This document shows, in pieces, positions 11,230 to 23,582 of a stretch of 64,000 bases of DNA (positions are counted from its first letter, which is position 1; each line of letters begins with the position of its first letter). The notes below the pieces were generated by a model, which ran no database searches, was not told the origin of the DNA, and saw only the letters and a list, made by a program, of their open reading frames with translations. The stretch lies in NCBI GenBank assembly GCA_009823505.1, contig VZQC01009571.1, positions 521,434-585,433 on the forward strand, written 5' to 3'. Both the position numbers and the translations under genes were made by a program. The DNA is from Rhizomys pruinosus (Eukaryota > Chordata > Mammalia > Rodentia > Spalacidae).

Positions 11230-13540
11230 ATCATTCTCCATTACAGAGTTGTTTTGGAGCAGTGATTGTGTCTGTGTCTCACACAACTTCAGTGCACACA
11301 TAAAGAGGATAGTGGCAGAAGCTCCTGCACATCTGATGGCATCTGAAGCCACCAGCATCTTTATGAAATTGAAAATAGTGAACTTAACCTGAAAGAATCT
11401 CCCTACTTGGGGTTGCAGGGATGTTTCCACATTTGCTATAATTTTATCTTTAACATGGCATCAGTTTTATAAAATAAGCATCACTTTACAAATAACCGAT
11501 GGCTGTAATTGTTAAGCATTTTAATGACACTTTGTCTTGAACTTTATAGGAACAGAGGTCACGCTTTCCAACTGAAGAAAAGGCCAGACGGATGGATTCC
11601 AAAATAGCTTTCTCCCAACTGTGTGCTACGTGAAGGAGTGTTCACAAATGCCGTGGAAGAAAATAGCCTATAGTTTAACAAACCTACTCCTGACTAGAAA
11701 TAATCATTTTTCTTTAATTGTTGAATGTGAAAGCAGACTAAATGACTACTTGCATCAGGGAAAAGAAGCCTCTTTAGTACTCAAGTGACTCATGCAAGCC
11801 ACCCTCTCACCTTCTAGCAAACAGTGGGGCTATATTCCTATGACTAGAGGCCTGTTTCAATGGCTCTCTTTGAAAACAGACACAAATACTGTCTTCAAGA
11901 TGGTATTCTTAGAAAGCTGAGTGCTGCCTTTGTGCTGCTTCACAGGCAGCTATGAAACAAAGATGCACATTTACGTCTTCTAGTAAGGCTTCATAAGAAA
12001 GCCTAAGTACTCCATCATTAAGAAGTAAAGAACCACAAAACAACAGTTTTGTGAGGGTTAGATTATTCTTTCGCCCAAATAGTGTCTTAAAATGCGCAAA
12101 GGATGTAATTAAACTCCAAGATGTACAGAAGATGCAATAACCATGCAGAGAAGCAGCAAGATAAAGAGCACCCAATCTGTTACCACGGACTGAGGACCTG
12201 CATGCGTGTATGGAGACTTGCATCCATCCATTAATTAATTTTTTACTCATGTGTGTATTTTGGCATGTCTCAGACTTCTTCCCACCTTTGACTGAAAACA
12301 GCAGTGTGGAGTCACCCAATTCAGTGCATTCACTTACCCTCAGATCCAGCACCTCTACACAAACCAAGTCCTCAATGAATTCAATGCTGGATGGACAGCG
12401 TACAGCTCTGGGCCCCGGGCCCTAAGAGAACTGCTAGGATCTCCCAGACATGAAGCAACAGAGCCAGTGGCCTGCTCTACTTCTTAAGGATGAATGTAAT
12501 TATGACTATCACTGCAGACTCTTTGATTCCTGGCCTCATCCCTCAGCAACATCACTTTCTCCAATTCTGAAACAAGATAAGCAATTTGGAGATGTGCGTG
12601 ACCTCACTAAATAATGTCTGTTTGCCTCAGCCGTTGCCCATCAGCAGTGACACGCTGAGCACTTTCGGTTATTTCTCTGGGGAAACAAAACATTGAAATG
12701 AATGGTTTTAAATCTACTCAACAAAATTACTGCCCCAAATTCTTCAAAATTATATAAACTTCAGAGAACACAAACATCAAACAGCAGTTATTTAACATGT
12801 GATCTTCTCCCAGTATCTCTTTTTACAACTGTGGAGGCTGTGATTTCTTATTTGGGTTACAGGAAGCTCTGGGAGAAAGTGAGGGAGAACTCCAATAGAT
12901 TTACAGTCTGGCTCTAAACTTTCAGAATTCTTTGCCTGTGTAAAGCTTTCACAACTCTTTTCCATCATTTTACCTTTACTTGGCATATTTTCTCTTAATA
13001 TATCAGACACCTGGATCTCTGGTTCACTCGTATTTATGAAATCGGGCTACATGCTCCTCTTCTACGTCATTTATTTATCTAGATAATATTTATTTATGCA
13101 GACCTTACTGCATGCTGAGAATGCCACTCCACTTTAGGTCCTGGGAGGTCTATAGCATTGTTATCCAGAAGCACTGACTGGGAACCCAAGTTCCCACAAG
13201 GCTCCACCAGCTGACTCATAATCACTAAGGTTAGGAAAGCACTCTAACAACATGGTTCTACCCTTGAGATTTACAAAGGCTATTAAAGGAAACATCCAGG
13301 GCCACAGCCAGCCCAAACAGAACAGATAGACATATTTTTCAAAGATGTTGATCCTGGGGGAGAGGGGAGTTCTAGCTGCACATGGCTTAGGAATTGGAGG
13401 GGTTTTGTGCAGGAAAAGAAAAGCAGAGAAAAGACCCTCCTCTCCTATGCAGTCACATCTGCATGCCTGGATTCAGTGACATAGAAATGAGAATCCTGTC
13501 ATCTCTATGCAGCCTACCAGTGTGGCACTCCAAGGGTATC
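11230..13540. other. Mostly unique sequence with a speculative exon-like patch
   Basis: A 152-codon minus-strand frame lies at 11909-12367 with no known domain. At its upstream edge the minus strand shows a donor-like AGG|GTAAGTG (GTAAGT at 12332-12337) and an acceptor-like TTCTCTTAG near 12,424. Around 13,060-13,170 there is a weak resemblance to an ancient mammalian repeat. No gene can be claimed. Confidence 0.35.
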
Positions 13541-13547
13541 CTCTCCT

Positions 13548-13632
13548 TCTGCCCCATCTCCTCCTGCCTTCTCTTCCTCCTCTCCTCTCCTCCCTTCTTT
13601 TCTCCCCCCTCCCTTTCCTCCATCTTCTTGTT
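13548..13632. repeat. Polypyrimidine tract
   Basis: Nearly pure C/T on the plus strand for about 80 bases (CTCCTCTCCTCTCCTCCC type). It produces overlapping Glu/Arg/Lys-rich minus frames that are not genes. Confidence 0.85.
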
Positions 13633-13799
13633 TTCAGAAGCCTGAGTGGAACCACTGGACTCCACAGAAACAATTATGTTATCTGGCTGATTTTTCAAGA
13701 ATATGACTGTGGCCATATAATAGGCACCAAGGGACAAATTCACACCCAAGAGCACTTGGGAAACAGATTAGATTTGATAGGCCTTAAAAATTCAAGTAC

Positions 13800-13925
13800 A
13801 CAGAGTTGGATTGGAGCGTGACAAGGAGGGGGAGGAGAGGGCAAGGGGTCTGAATGTGATCAAAGTATATTGTGTGAAGTTACCAAGTTCTCAAATCAAT
13901 GAAAATATTTTTTGCAAAAGAAACA
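13800..13925 (+). mobile_element. L1 3' UTR end
   Basis: A G-rich run (GGAGGGGGAGGAGAGGGCAA) is followed by a segment close to GAATGTGATCAAAGTATATTG and an A/T-rich end. This is the usual end of an old rodent L1 in forward orientation. No ORF2 sequence is attached. Confidence 0.6.
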
Positions 13926-16900
13926 TAAGGGTACAGAACATTTTGCTTCAAGGATGCAAGTGTTAAGTATATTGAGCAATCAAATGTTTCCGTTTTGTTT
14001 GTTTCTTTTTGCACTGTGACACTGTGTTAATAGCTTATCAGTATTCTCCAGTGTTTTCTAGTCAATAGTATTGTTACTGATTTTTATCAATATATAAAAC
14101 TTGAATTTGCTTATTCCTGAAATAAAGGTAATATATGATATTATCTTGTTAGTGTCCTACACTTCTCCTTTTGCTGACTGATAGATTTTTTGCCTATATT
14201 TTCATTTGGAAACAACCATGACATGTTCAAATATTTATCTAATGTAAAGATTAATAAACTTTTGGTTTATTTAAATCTTAAAAGAGAAAAAAAAATATAT
14301 GAGGATGGGACAGTTAGCTCACTGGGGACTTCTGAACTGTGTGGAGCAAACACAAGGTTCCTGGAGGAAGCTGCTTTGGAATCACACAGTCCTGTGCTCC
14401 AGTTCTGGGTGTATACTTTCTAAACACACCCTTTCAACCTCAGCTTTCCTTCCTGGACAAGAGGCCCTGTCTTGGAGGTCCCAAGTAAGAAGAGCACATT
14501 TCTTGGTGTCCCCAAGAAAGTCTTTCTTCACCATCAGTAATTTTTAACAGCATCACCTTTCATTCTAAGATGGTCTGAGTTTGGAAGTAAAAGATAAACT
14601 GATTCCTTGTCATAAGAGCCTTTGATGACACGTTTGTCCAAGACTGTCCTCTCTCTGGTCACTCCATTCCATTTCCTCTCATCTGTACAGAAATGATGGA
14701 GGGAAATTTGGCAGGCAGGTTTTCACTGCAGACTTGCCTAATGACGCAGCTGGAATCCAAGAGCACCACACTCTTATTTTTGCAGAACCTCAGCTATAGA
14801 GTCACTTTAGCAAAAATCCTTTTCCCAGTGTGAGTTAGGGCAGAAACTTTAACTTTCCTTAAAAGAAAAGGCATAATTCTTCATTTTAAAGTTACACGCA
14901 GAAAAAGGAATGGATGGTAATTTGCAAAATGACTACTGAAAAGTAACATACACTATAGCACATGTTCCATTTTATCCCCTCTGTGTGAACTGATAGCCTT
15001 AGGTCAATGCTGTTATTAGCATGTAGGGTGATCTCTGGGGCACAGGCAGTGCCCATTTAGAACAGTCATGTTCATTGTTAAAGCATCTTAGTGACTTGTT
15101 TTGGCAAGCCTAGCCTCTACTGAAAACACTTCAATGCTTTGGCATATGCAGATTGAAAATAAAGCTTATTTCACTGGCAATTATGAGAATTGTATGGGAA
15201 TGCAGCAGTGAATCTCAGCCCTTAGAAAAGTATACTAGAAGTATCAGGTCCTCAGAAGCTCCAGACATCCAACAGATGTCTGTTACATTTGATATTAAGC
15301 AACTTGTGGACATCTTTCCTTATTAGATAACTCTTGGTAGTAGAGTTAAGAATATTCCCTTATAAACTTTTGTAGGCATGGAAAATATGAATGAAAGGTT
15401 AAGGCTTGACTTTGTTTATTAAATATGCCAAGGTAGCTTGTCTATGAAACAAAACTACTAAAATAGCTGTGTGGAGAGTAGACTTGGTGTGCTTATGCAC
15501 ACAGTGTTTTCAGTCAAAGCTGAAAGGGAAAGGACTGGTTTAAGAATGAGGAAATCAGGCCTATACCTCCAATAAGCCATGAAAACTCAATAGCAATTCA
15601 TTGGTTCTAAATTAAATGATTAGTGAGCCTTCATTTACAGCCTCCATCAGCAACACCTTGCCATCACTTAGCTCCTTACTGTAGAGATTATTAGCCTGTA
15701 GCATGTGGCTCCCTGCCCCTCTGCATCCATGTACACAGCGTCCCAATGACTTTCCCACTCTTACCAATCCCTTGGGCTCCACTGTCACCCTCAGGCTCTA
15801 AACGCTCCTGGTATGGATATACGCAACTCATTGCTTCATCAACACACTGCTGTGGCAGAGTTCTAAGCTTCCTTAGTCCTTAGCACACTCCCAATAGCTC
15901 CATGTGAGCTACAAGAGTTGTTAGATATTAGAAGGACACCTTACAAGAACTCGGGCACTTTTACTATCTTCTTAATCTATTCCCCCAAGACAGCCTATTC
16001 CTCCCTTCTTGAAATGAAGCCAGGTTTTCTATATGAATGTCAAAAATCAAACTCTATTTTTAGTTCAACTCATTAAAACTAAGACAATTTAAGCTAAACT
16101 CGATAGGAGATTTTCCAAAGAGGCACGGCAGCCAACTCTTCTAGAATTCTGCTGACTGAGCTTTTAAGAGTGCAAATTCTGGATTGGTTTGGCTTGGAGA
16201 GCCTGCTGTATCTCCTGACCTTCACTCTGGCACTGGCTCGGGCCTGTGTTCCTATGAGCAGAACAGATGTGCTCTGCTATCACAGGCAATCTATGCAAGT
16301 GGCCAGCTGTCCATTGCAGCAGGTGATGAACTAATGAAATCAGGAAGGATCAGTCCATTTGGCATCAATCAATTGCTCAGTGGGGTAGAACAGCTCTTCA
16401 CAGCCAGTATGGGGACTACTACATCAGCAAGAAAGGAAAGCACAGGCCCGTTAAGCTTCTTCTTGACTGGAAGTTAAAGCATTTAATACAGCCCACACAT
16501 TTCCTACTATTTGCTTCATTTGAGCTCCTGCACACTCTATAGGAGCAAGATGCAAAAGTGAGATGTCAGATATAAAACTAACAATCAATTTTTTGAAATA
16601 TGGAATGCTTATTCTAATTCCAAAGATAGAACTGATAGCTTTATCATGTCAGAGAGGAAACATTACATACTCTTTGTCCCATGTGTGAGAACTCCTCTAA
16701 GGTAATTATCACGACTGAGTAAGGCTGTGTCTGCAGAACACCCCTCTTCCTACTGTTGGAAATGTTCCTGGCACTTGGGTCACGTGCCTTAAAACTTCCA
16801 GGAAGGAGCAGATTTCCAGAAATAATCCTAGGACACAAATAAGAGGATCACTAGAGAGAGTCTGGAGAACAAAGGAATGCTGAGTGCAGTGGTCCTTCAG

Positions 16901-17470
16901 GATGGATAATGCACCAAGGAACCAAAAGCACCCCCCTCCCCCGGCAAGAGGTGGGAACATCTGTGTGATCGGTGAGAACCCAGAGACAGTGAGAGAGCAA
17001 TGCCTGACCTATTACGGGAGGAAGCTGGTAGAACTTTTCACAGACACTCGGGGAGGACCCAGCTTCTCCACTTCCCTAGGCTGCTCTTCTAAAGAAAAGC
17101 CAAGAAGAATGGCATTCCAAAGAGAAGCTCTGACAGCATAGCTATTATTATGTACATGACTAGACTCAGACCAAGTGTTACTTAGGACCAAGTGATTTCA
17201 TGCACTTTGTTCCTGGCAGTTGGAAATTCAGTAGGATAGCTAGACACAGCCAGGAAGCCTGCAAACTCAATATTACAGTAACCCAGGGTGGACAGTCAGT
17301 CCTTAATTAGAAAAATGTGGTCAGATCTGGACAGAAGGCCTTGCAGAAGTAAAAAATGGTACAAGTGAAAGAAGATGGCTGAGTGATTGTTTTATAAACA
17401 GGGAGGGAAATTTTAATATGGTGTCCAATTCTAACCCTGTACAGTGCTTAAAAGTTTTAGCCTCAAGAAG
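13926..17470. other. Unique sequence, no gene seen
   Basis: Long stretch without recognised repeats. Plus-strand open frames at 16184-16477 (97 codons) and 16884-17141 (85 codons) lie in slightly GC-richer sequence, but they show no domain or coding signature that I can name. Confidence 0.4.
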
Positions 17471-17474
17471 TATA

Positions 17475-17697
17475 ATGGGGAAGGAGAGATGGCTCAGAGG
17501 TTAAGAGTACTGGATCCTCTTTCAGAGGACTGCAGTTCAGTTGCCAGCACCCACTTGGAGTTACTGTCTGTAACTCCAGTTCTAGGAGATCAGGTGCCCT
17601 CTTTTGGCCTCCAGAGGCATTGCATGACACAGTTGTTCTTACATACATGCAGGCAAAACATTCATACACATAAAAATAATAAATAATAAATTAACAA
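17475..17697 (+). mobile_element. B2 SINE
   Basis: Forward B2 with tRNA-like head GGAGAGATGGCTCAGAGGTT, B2 body (AACTCCAGTTCTAGGAGATC) and an A-rich AATAAATAATAAATT tail. A second B2 follows within about 10 bases. Confidence 0.92.
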
Positions 17698-17703
17698 ATA
17701 TCA

Positions 17704-17932
17704 GGGCTGGATAAATGACTAGGCAGTTAAAAGCTCTGTCTGCTGTCTGCTCTTGCAGAAGACCGGGGTTCACTTCTCAGCACTCACATGGCAGCTAATA
17801 ACCAACCGTAACTCCAGTTCTAGGGGATCTGATGCTCCTTTCTGGCCTCTGCAGGCATTGAATGACAGGCACACTTACATACGTGCAGGTAAAACACTCA
17901 TGCACATAAAATAAAAATAATACATATTTTTT
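17704..17932 (+). mobile_element. B2 SINE, second of a tandem pair
   Basis: Forward B2 starting AGGGCTGGATAAATGACTAG, more diverged in the head than its neighbour, with body AACTCCAGTTCTAGGGGATC and an AAAATAAAAATAATA tail. The pair probably reflects two independent insertions into A-rich DNA. Confidence 0.9.
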
Positions 17933-18309
17933 TAAAAATGAAGTATGAGAAAGGATTTAAACTGTGATATTCTGGAGTCAAAAGACATAAAATAATTTCA
18001 GAAATATTAAAATACAGGGAAATACTATAAGAATTCTAAAAGTGAAAAAACTGTGCATTGGATTCCAGTGACCATTTCCAACATAATACTGTAGTTAGTA
18101 ACATAAACATGCTATCACTAAAACTTCAAACCTTATTTTATGCTCAGAAGATAATTATGTACTTTGTGTTTATGGAAATAAAGACAAGAAAGAAAACAAA
18201 CAGAAAAATTAAGTTTCTTCTTGAAGTAGGGGATGAGATTTCAGGGAAGAAAATCCTCTCTATAATTACTCCTATTGAAACATTTCTCTTTCTCTTTTTT
18301 TAGCATTAA

Positions 18310-18341
18310 AAATTTATTTTCTCTCTGTCTTTGGGGTGTGT

Positions 18342-18387
<46 letters not shown>

Positions 18388-18545
18388 TGTATGCCCTTTT
18401 GTATATGCTCCTGTGTTTGTATGTGCCACAGTGCATGTATGAAAGTAAGAAGACAGCTTTGTGGAATTGCTTCGCTCCCTCCATCCTGACGTGGGCTCTG
18501 AAAACTGAACTCAGATCTTGCTTGCTGTGGCAAGTGCCTTTCAGC
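18310..18545 (-). mobile_element. B2/B4-like SINE with (TG)n
   Basis: Antisense tRNA-type SINE remnant. A (TG)n run (18,336-18,386) sits on its tail side, then come GTGGGCTCTGAAAACTGAAC and a diverged head. The family (B2 or B4) is not certain. Confidence 0.55.
18336..18386. repeat. (TG)n microsatellite
   Basis: About 50 bases of TG repeats with one TA interruption. Confidence 0.96.
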
Positions 18546-18549
18546 AGCC

Positions 18550-19135
18550 TTCCTACATAATCTTTCAATATCACTGTGAAAGACTTATGAAAAATTGAGA
18601 CAAGAAATAAACTCACCTAAATTCAAGAAAGTCTTTTAATGTTTCCTAAATGATTTTCTACATTTATAGCATAGTTGTAATAATACTGTAACACAAGATG
18701 GAGTTCTCTACCAGGGCTTTAGAATGTCTCTTGTACATTCATAAGTGATCCCTACAGAATGCACTGATAGTTCATAGATCTAATTCAGGGAGGATTGCAG
18801 CAGCAGAGTGGGATCTTTAGACGTCAACTAAGGACAGAGGCTTCTGCAAGTCACAGGCAGAAACACAGACATGTACTCAAGAGAAGGAGCAAGAAGAAGA
18901 TTGTGTCATGCAGGCTGGGAATGTAAGATGACGCCATCTAGGGACAGACAGACTGGAAAGCAATCCTTCAAGTGCTTGCAGACATTTTGAAAATGGCAAG
19001 GACAATCTAGATGATAACACTTGCTTCAGAAACATCGTGTGAAAAGTTTTTACATGAAGTTTGCGGTTAATTCATTCCTGCATTTGTCAGACACCTCAAT
19101 GGCATTAAGTCCTAGACAAGTTCAGGTTTTCAGCA
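18550..19135. other. Unique sequence
   Basis: No gene or repeat recognised. Confidence 0.45.
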
Positions 19136-19139
19136 ATAC

Positions 19140-19200
19140 TAATTCACTGATTTTCAAAACACTGCTATGAGGTGGATACTATTATTACACTGCATATGAA
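19140..19200 (-). repeat. MIR fragment
   Basis: Short stretch resembling the MIR core in reverse (CACTGCTATGAGGTGGATAC, then TATTATTA). Short and divergent. Confidence 0.5.
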
Positions 19201-19289
19201 AAAATAAAAGCTATATTTTCTATATTTATAATTTAACTTAGAAGCTAAGTGTTCTTAAGTCAGGAGAATGAACAGGCCTTCTACACACT

Positions 19290-19365
19290 GTTCCCCATCC
19301 CACACACCGTTCCCCATCCCACACACAGTTCCCCATCCCACACACCATTCCCCAGCCCACACACT
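19290..19365. repeat. 19-bp minisatellite, four copies
   Basis: Four tandem units of GTTCCCCATCCCACACACC, three nearly identical and the fourth with two or three changes. The unit is C-rich on the plus strand. Confidence 0.9.
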
Positions 19366-19504
19366 TCCCAAATCCTTGCATTCCCCATCCTCACATGGAC
19401 CACTTTCTTCCTAAGTCCCTGGCTGAAAAACACTCTAGGCTGCCTAGCTTTTTTATTGTCCATATAAGAAAATATGAAGAACTAGAGTTTAAAAATGAAA
19501 TGAA

Positions 19505-19612
19505 AGCTGGGCATCTGTTGTGTGTCTGCAATTCAGCACTCAAGAGGTTGAAACAGGAGGGTATAAATTTGAGGGCAGCCTGAGCTAGCTAGCAAGAGCA
19601 TGTCTCAAGACC
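19505..19612 (+). mobile_element. Old B1 SINE
   Basis: Diverged B1-like sequence: AGCTGGGCATCTGTTG, CAGCACTCAAGAGG, GGGCAGCCTGAGCTAG, ATGTCTCAAGACC. Confidence 0.6.
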
Positions 19613-19683
19613 ATATTTTGGTCTCATATTGGAGGTCAGTTAAAAAGTAAAACAATAAACATCACCTAAATCTAAGAATACTC

Positions 19684-19843
19684 TAGCAGGGTGTGGTGGC
19701 ACATGCCTTTAATCCTAGCACTCCGGAGGCAAAGACAGATGGATCTTTGTGAGTTCAAGGCCAGCCTGGTCTACAGAGCAAGTTCCAGAACAGCTGGAGC
19801 CACGGGGAGACCCTGTCTTGAAAAAGACCCCCCCAAAATAATA
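19684..19843 (+). mobile_element. B1 SINE with TSD
   Basis: Forward B1, complete, with CCCTGTCTTGAAAAAGACC at its end. The flanking 16-mers at 19668-19683 and 19844-19859 (AAATCTA-A-AATACTC type) differ by one base. Confidence 0.95.
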
Positions 19844-19935
19844 AAATCTAAAAATACTCATTTTAATGTTCTCTTAAATGTGTTTCTACAGTGTGGGGCA
19901 TAGCTGCATAGTCTGCTTACAATACAGTACTCTTT

Positions 19936-20760
19936 ATTGATTTTTAGAGATTTTTAGAGATTTTTATTAATTCTGAGAATTTCATGCGATGTATTTTGAT
20001 CAGAGTCACACCCAATCCTTCTTCTAACTCCTCCCAGTTCCAGCCCTGCCTTCTTCCCTCTATTGTCCTATCTTCTTTTTCTTTCTTCATTACTGTTAAT
20101 AATGGATTGAGTACAATTTGCGCTCTCCATAAACTCTTGGGTGTGGGAGAAATCCACTAGAACATGGGGTTGACCTATCAGCGGCCACAGCCTTACAAAA
20201 ACCTGACTTCCTCTCGCAGCAGCTAGCATTTGCCAACATCTCCTCGAGTACAGATGGCACTATGTGACTACCTCCTCCCTTCATGCTGGGGTTCTGTCCA
20301 ACTTGATCTTGCACACTTTTTGTGCATGGTGTCACAACTGCTGTGAGTTCATATGTGCAAGTGCCCTTCTGGGTCCAGATAAGCACTATTTCAGCATAGT
20401 TGTCCACGACCTAAAAGCCCTTATTTTCTCTGGGGCCTCTTTCACAGCGATCCTTCAGCCTTGGGAGGAGGGGGTGCCATGTAAATGTCCCATTTAAAGC
20501 TGAGCACTTTACAATCTCTCATCCTCTGTATCTTCTCTGAAGAACATTGAGAGATGCACTACTCCAAGGCTATAGTGATAAGTCATTAGGAGTCGCTTTA
20601 ATGTTCTCTTCATTTAGTAGAATACTAGTAGGCTCCTCCTCCTCTGCCCCACCCCATGATCTAACTACAGGCTCTTGGTCCTGATAACAGTATGAGGCAT
20701 GAGCTGTGTCTTGTGGAGCAAACTTAAATCCTATTTGAACTTTAACATATCTCAGCAACT
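19936..20760 (-). mobile_element. L1-like 3' UTR, antisense, long
   Basis: About 0.8 kb matching in order the blocks that I associate with the 3' region of old rodent L1s in reverse: ATTTCATGCGATGTATTTTG, TACTCTTGGGTGTGG-like text, TTGTGCATGGTGTCACAACT, GCTGTGAGTTCAT, GCCTTGGGAGG and ATAAGTCATTAGGAGTC. No ORF2 sequence is attached. The match is from memory, not a library search. Confidence 0.6.
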
Positions 20761-20859
20761 AAAGATCATGTATGCTCCAATAATAACTACATTTGGAAAA
20801 ACCATTATTTGGGGTTTCAAATGTTCAATGATAATGTGTTCGTTCAGTCTTTTTTATTT

Positions 20860-21010
20860 ATTTTTTGGTCTTTTTGAGACAGGGTTTTCCTGTAGCTCCC
20901 TCTGTCCTGGAACTCGCTCTGTAGACCAGGCTGGCCTTGAACTCACAAAGATCCAGCTCTCTCTGCCTCCCAAGTGCAAGGATTAAAGGTGTGCACCACC
21001 ATGCCCAGCT
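20860..21010 (-). mobile_element. B1 SINE with TSD
   Basis: Reverse B1 with T-rich end and 5' end at AAGCTGGGCATGGTGG (minus strand). The 12-mer TTCAGTCTTTTT lies at 20843-20854 and 21013-21024. Confidence 0.94.
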
Positions 21011-21355
21011 TATTCAGTCTTTTTCACACAAATCATTTGCTGCTGCAAAGAAAGAGAATACAAACAAAAAAACAAGTCTCATAAAATGATTCAGTCTAAA
21101 ACAGAGGGAAATACCATTTTCCAAGTCCAAACCTATATACCTTTCTCTAGTGGCAACAACACAATGAATATAATTTCAAAATGTATGCTTCCAATTCATA
21201 TTGATTCCAGGGAACAGAGAGAATATTGTTACTTTCATGATTGGTGGCAACACTTTTCAATGGAAACATACTTTTAATCAAAAACAGATTTATGCATATC
21301 TGTTTACGAAGCACTGTAACAATGATTCTACTGGTCAATAGGTATGGCCTGTGAA

Positions 21356-21474
21356 GCAGCCTGGCTGGTGGAGCAGCCTGGCTGGTGGAGCAGCCTGGCC
21401 GGTGGAGCAGCCTAGCCGGTGGAGCAGCCTGGCTGGTGGAGCAGCCTGGCCGGTGGTGCAGCCTGGTTGGTGGG
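21356..21474. repeat. 17-bp minisatellite, seven copies
   Basis: Seven tandem units of GCAGCCTGGCTGGTGGA with C/T and A/G changes between copies. Because 17 is not a multiple of three and the unit has no stop in any frame, long overlapping open frames appear on both strands (such as 21147-21584 minus). These are repeat artefacts, not genes. Confidence 0.95.
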
Positions 21475-21659
21475 TTCTCTGCAGATCTGTTCTCCAGCCC
21501 CTCCTGGGATCCACAGGTCTGCTGACTGCAGTGGAGACCCAGACATGCAATGCAGTAGGAGTAGCCAACCCCGCCAAGGAGCACATGAAAGTTTTCGTAT
21601 GTTTCCTGACTGCCAGGCTAGTATTTTGTATAATTCTGAGGTACTATTTATTTTAAAAA

Positions 21660-23360
21660 GCGTTTTTAAAATTTCTATTGACTGAATTTAAATGTTCTTT
21701 TAATAGATCTATTTTCTCAGTTTAAATGCCTTTTGTGATATTTATTTCACTAAGAGAGGACAAAGCATACAGAACAATATCTAACAAATATTCAAACAGA
21801 GGTTGAAACTCACACTTGTATTTAACATGGATATAGTAAACATTTGACTTTTGAGCAAAAAAAAATTAGGATATTATGTTTGATTTATGTAAACAGATTT
21901 TAAATATATGAATTCATCATTTGTTATTTTCCCTGTTTTGAACATTATCTGATATTCTACCTCAAATTCTTATACATAATTCTTTTTTATATAAATATAT
22001 ATGAAATTTTAACAGCATGATTCATGATTACAGAATTCTAAATATAATACATCTCTTATCCCTGTACAGCTGCAGGAATGGTTAATAATACTAGCTTAAA
22101 TGTGACTTCTAATTACCTCTAAATAAGAGCTACAAATGCCTCCATCTCTGTAATTATCTGCGTTATTTTGCTAACCACTGAGAGATTTAGCCAAATAACA
22201 AGGGGATAAGGATCCAACTGAACAAAGGGAGCTAGAAAGGAAAATAATTTGGGTTTTGATTGAAATACTAACCAAAAGTGATCCTGTTCTTTCATGTTTT
22301 CTTATTTATTTGTTTGATCTCACGTTCTAAATCTCTGCTCAAGTACTCACTGGCAATTTGTTCAGTTGACACAGGGAGCAAATTCAGAACAAAGCAACCC
22401 ATACCTTTGCAAATAAACAAAGGCAACTCAGCGACAGAGATGCTTCACGTACACTGTCACTGACTTCCAATGAAGACTATTCTACAGTGGAGTACATCCA
22501 CGCATAGAACAAGATTCAGAATGTAGTGCCAGAGACTCCAGTGTGCTCAGACCAGAGGCAGGGTGTCTTCAAATGTAGAAACACAGATTCTCAGGACCCA
22601 TGCAAGGTTACTGAATGAGAAATTCTAGAAAATTAGTGGAGGCTAACGAACTGTATTTCTAAAAGTTCCTTAGTTGAGAACTTTTGAGAACCAATTAGAA
22701 GCCAAAAGTCATTTCTGAGCTCATGACAAAACCACTTTCTTGGGCATATCTTTCAGACAAACCCTAAGAAAACAGTCGGAAGCTTATGTTTGCTACTGGT
22801 ATTCCTGATCTCCCAATATTTCTCTTTATCAGGAAACTTAAAAGTTCTTTTGTACCTTCCATTCTGGTACTCACAAGCATTTTTACTTAGTAAACTATGA
22901 GTAATTGTTTCCTAAGGAATCTGCTGCAGTTGATTCAATGACCACACTTGGAGATGATTTGGAAGAGACTCTCCTTAAGGAAAGCACTGGACTCAATTTT
23001 ATCTTCTGTGAATGGAGTGAAGTACTGCATACTTCATGAAATGCTGCAGTAGTTGAGTTAACCACTTAACATGCCTCCCCACACCTGGTAAAATTATATG
23101 TATATGATCACTAAAATAAATTATGTGACATCAATTACATGAATTGGATGTTATATTTTATTCACAGCCATCTCATTGCACCTGTGGCTATCTCTTAACA
23201 TTTTCTTTCTAGCTAGCTGAAAAAAAAAAATAATAACCCTGATTACACATGGATGGCAGATTATGGGATTCACCTGATAGCTAAAAGATAATGATTTCTT
23301 CACTTTTGTTTCCTTGATCAAGGCAGAAGTCTATTTGTTGGAACACTTTAAAAACTTTTC
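21660..23360. other. Unique AT-rich sequence
   Basis: No gene or repeat recognised. Confidence 0.45.
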
Positions 23361-23365
23361 AGGAG

Positions 23366-23582
23366 AAGGCGGGCGTGGTGGCGCACGCCTTTAATCCTAA
23401 CACTCAGGAGGCAGAGGCAGAGGCAGAGGCAGAGGCAGAGGCAGAGGCAGAGGCAGAGGCAGAGGCAGAGGCAGAGGCAGGCGGATCTTTGTGAGTTCAA
23501 GGCCAGCCTGGTCTACAGAGTGAGTTTCAGGACAGCTGGGGCTACAGGGAGACCCTGTCTCAAAAAGACCAAAAAAAAAAAA
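23366..23582 (+). mobile_element. B1 SINE with internal hexamer expansion
   Basis: Forward B1 with intact ends (GGCGGGCGTGGTGGCGCACG to CCCTGTCTCAAAAAGACC and poly-A). Its normal GGAGGCAGAGGCAGGCGG box is expanded into about 11.7 copies of GCAGAG (23411-23480), roughly ten more than other B1 copies here, making the element about 60 bp longer. Confidence 0.95.
23411..23480. repeat. (GCAGAG)n, about 11.7 copies
   Basis: Perfect hexamer array inside the B1 element. Other B1s in the window carry under two copies. Confidence 0.97.

Noticed and set aside
13394..13821. Several overlapping frames on both strands rich in Leu/Pro or Glu/Arg
   Set aside because: They come from a polypyrimidine tract, not coding sequence.
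16184..16477. 97-codon plus frame as a small gene
   Set aside because: No domain, no clear start context, no neighbouring splice or poly-A signals, and frames of this length are common in the window.
21147..21584. 145-codon minus-strand open frame with Arg/Leu/His/Pro-rich repeats
   Set aside because: It is produced by the 17-bp minisatellite, which has no stop in any frame on either strand.
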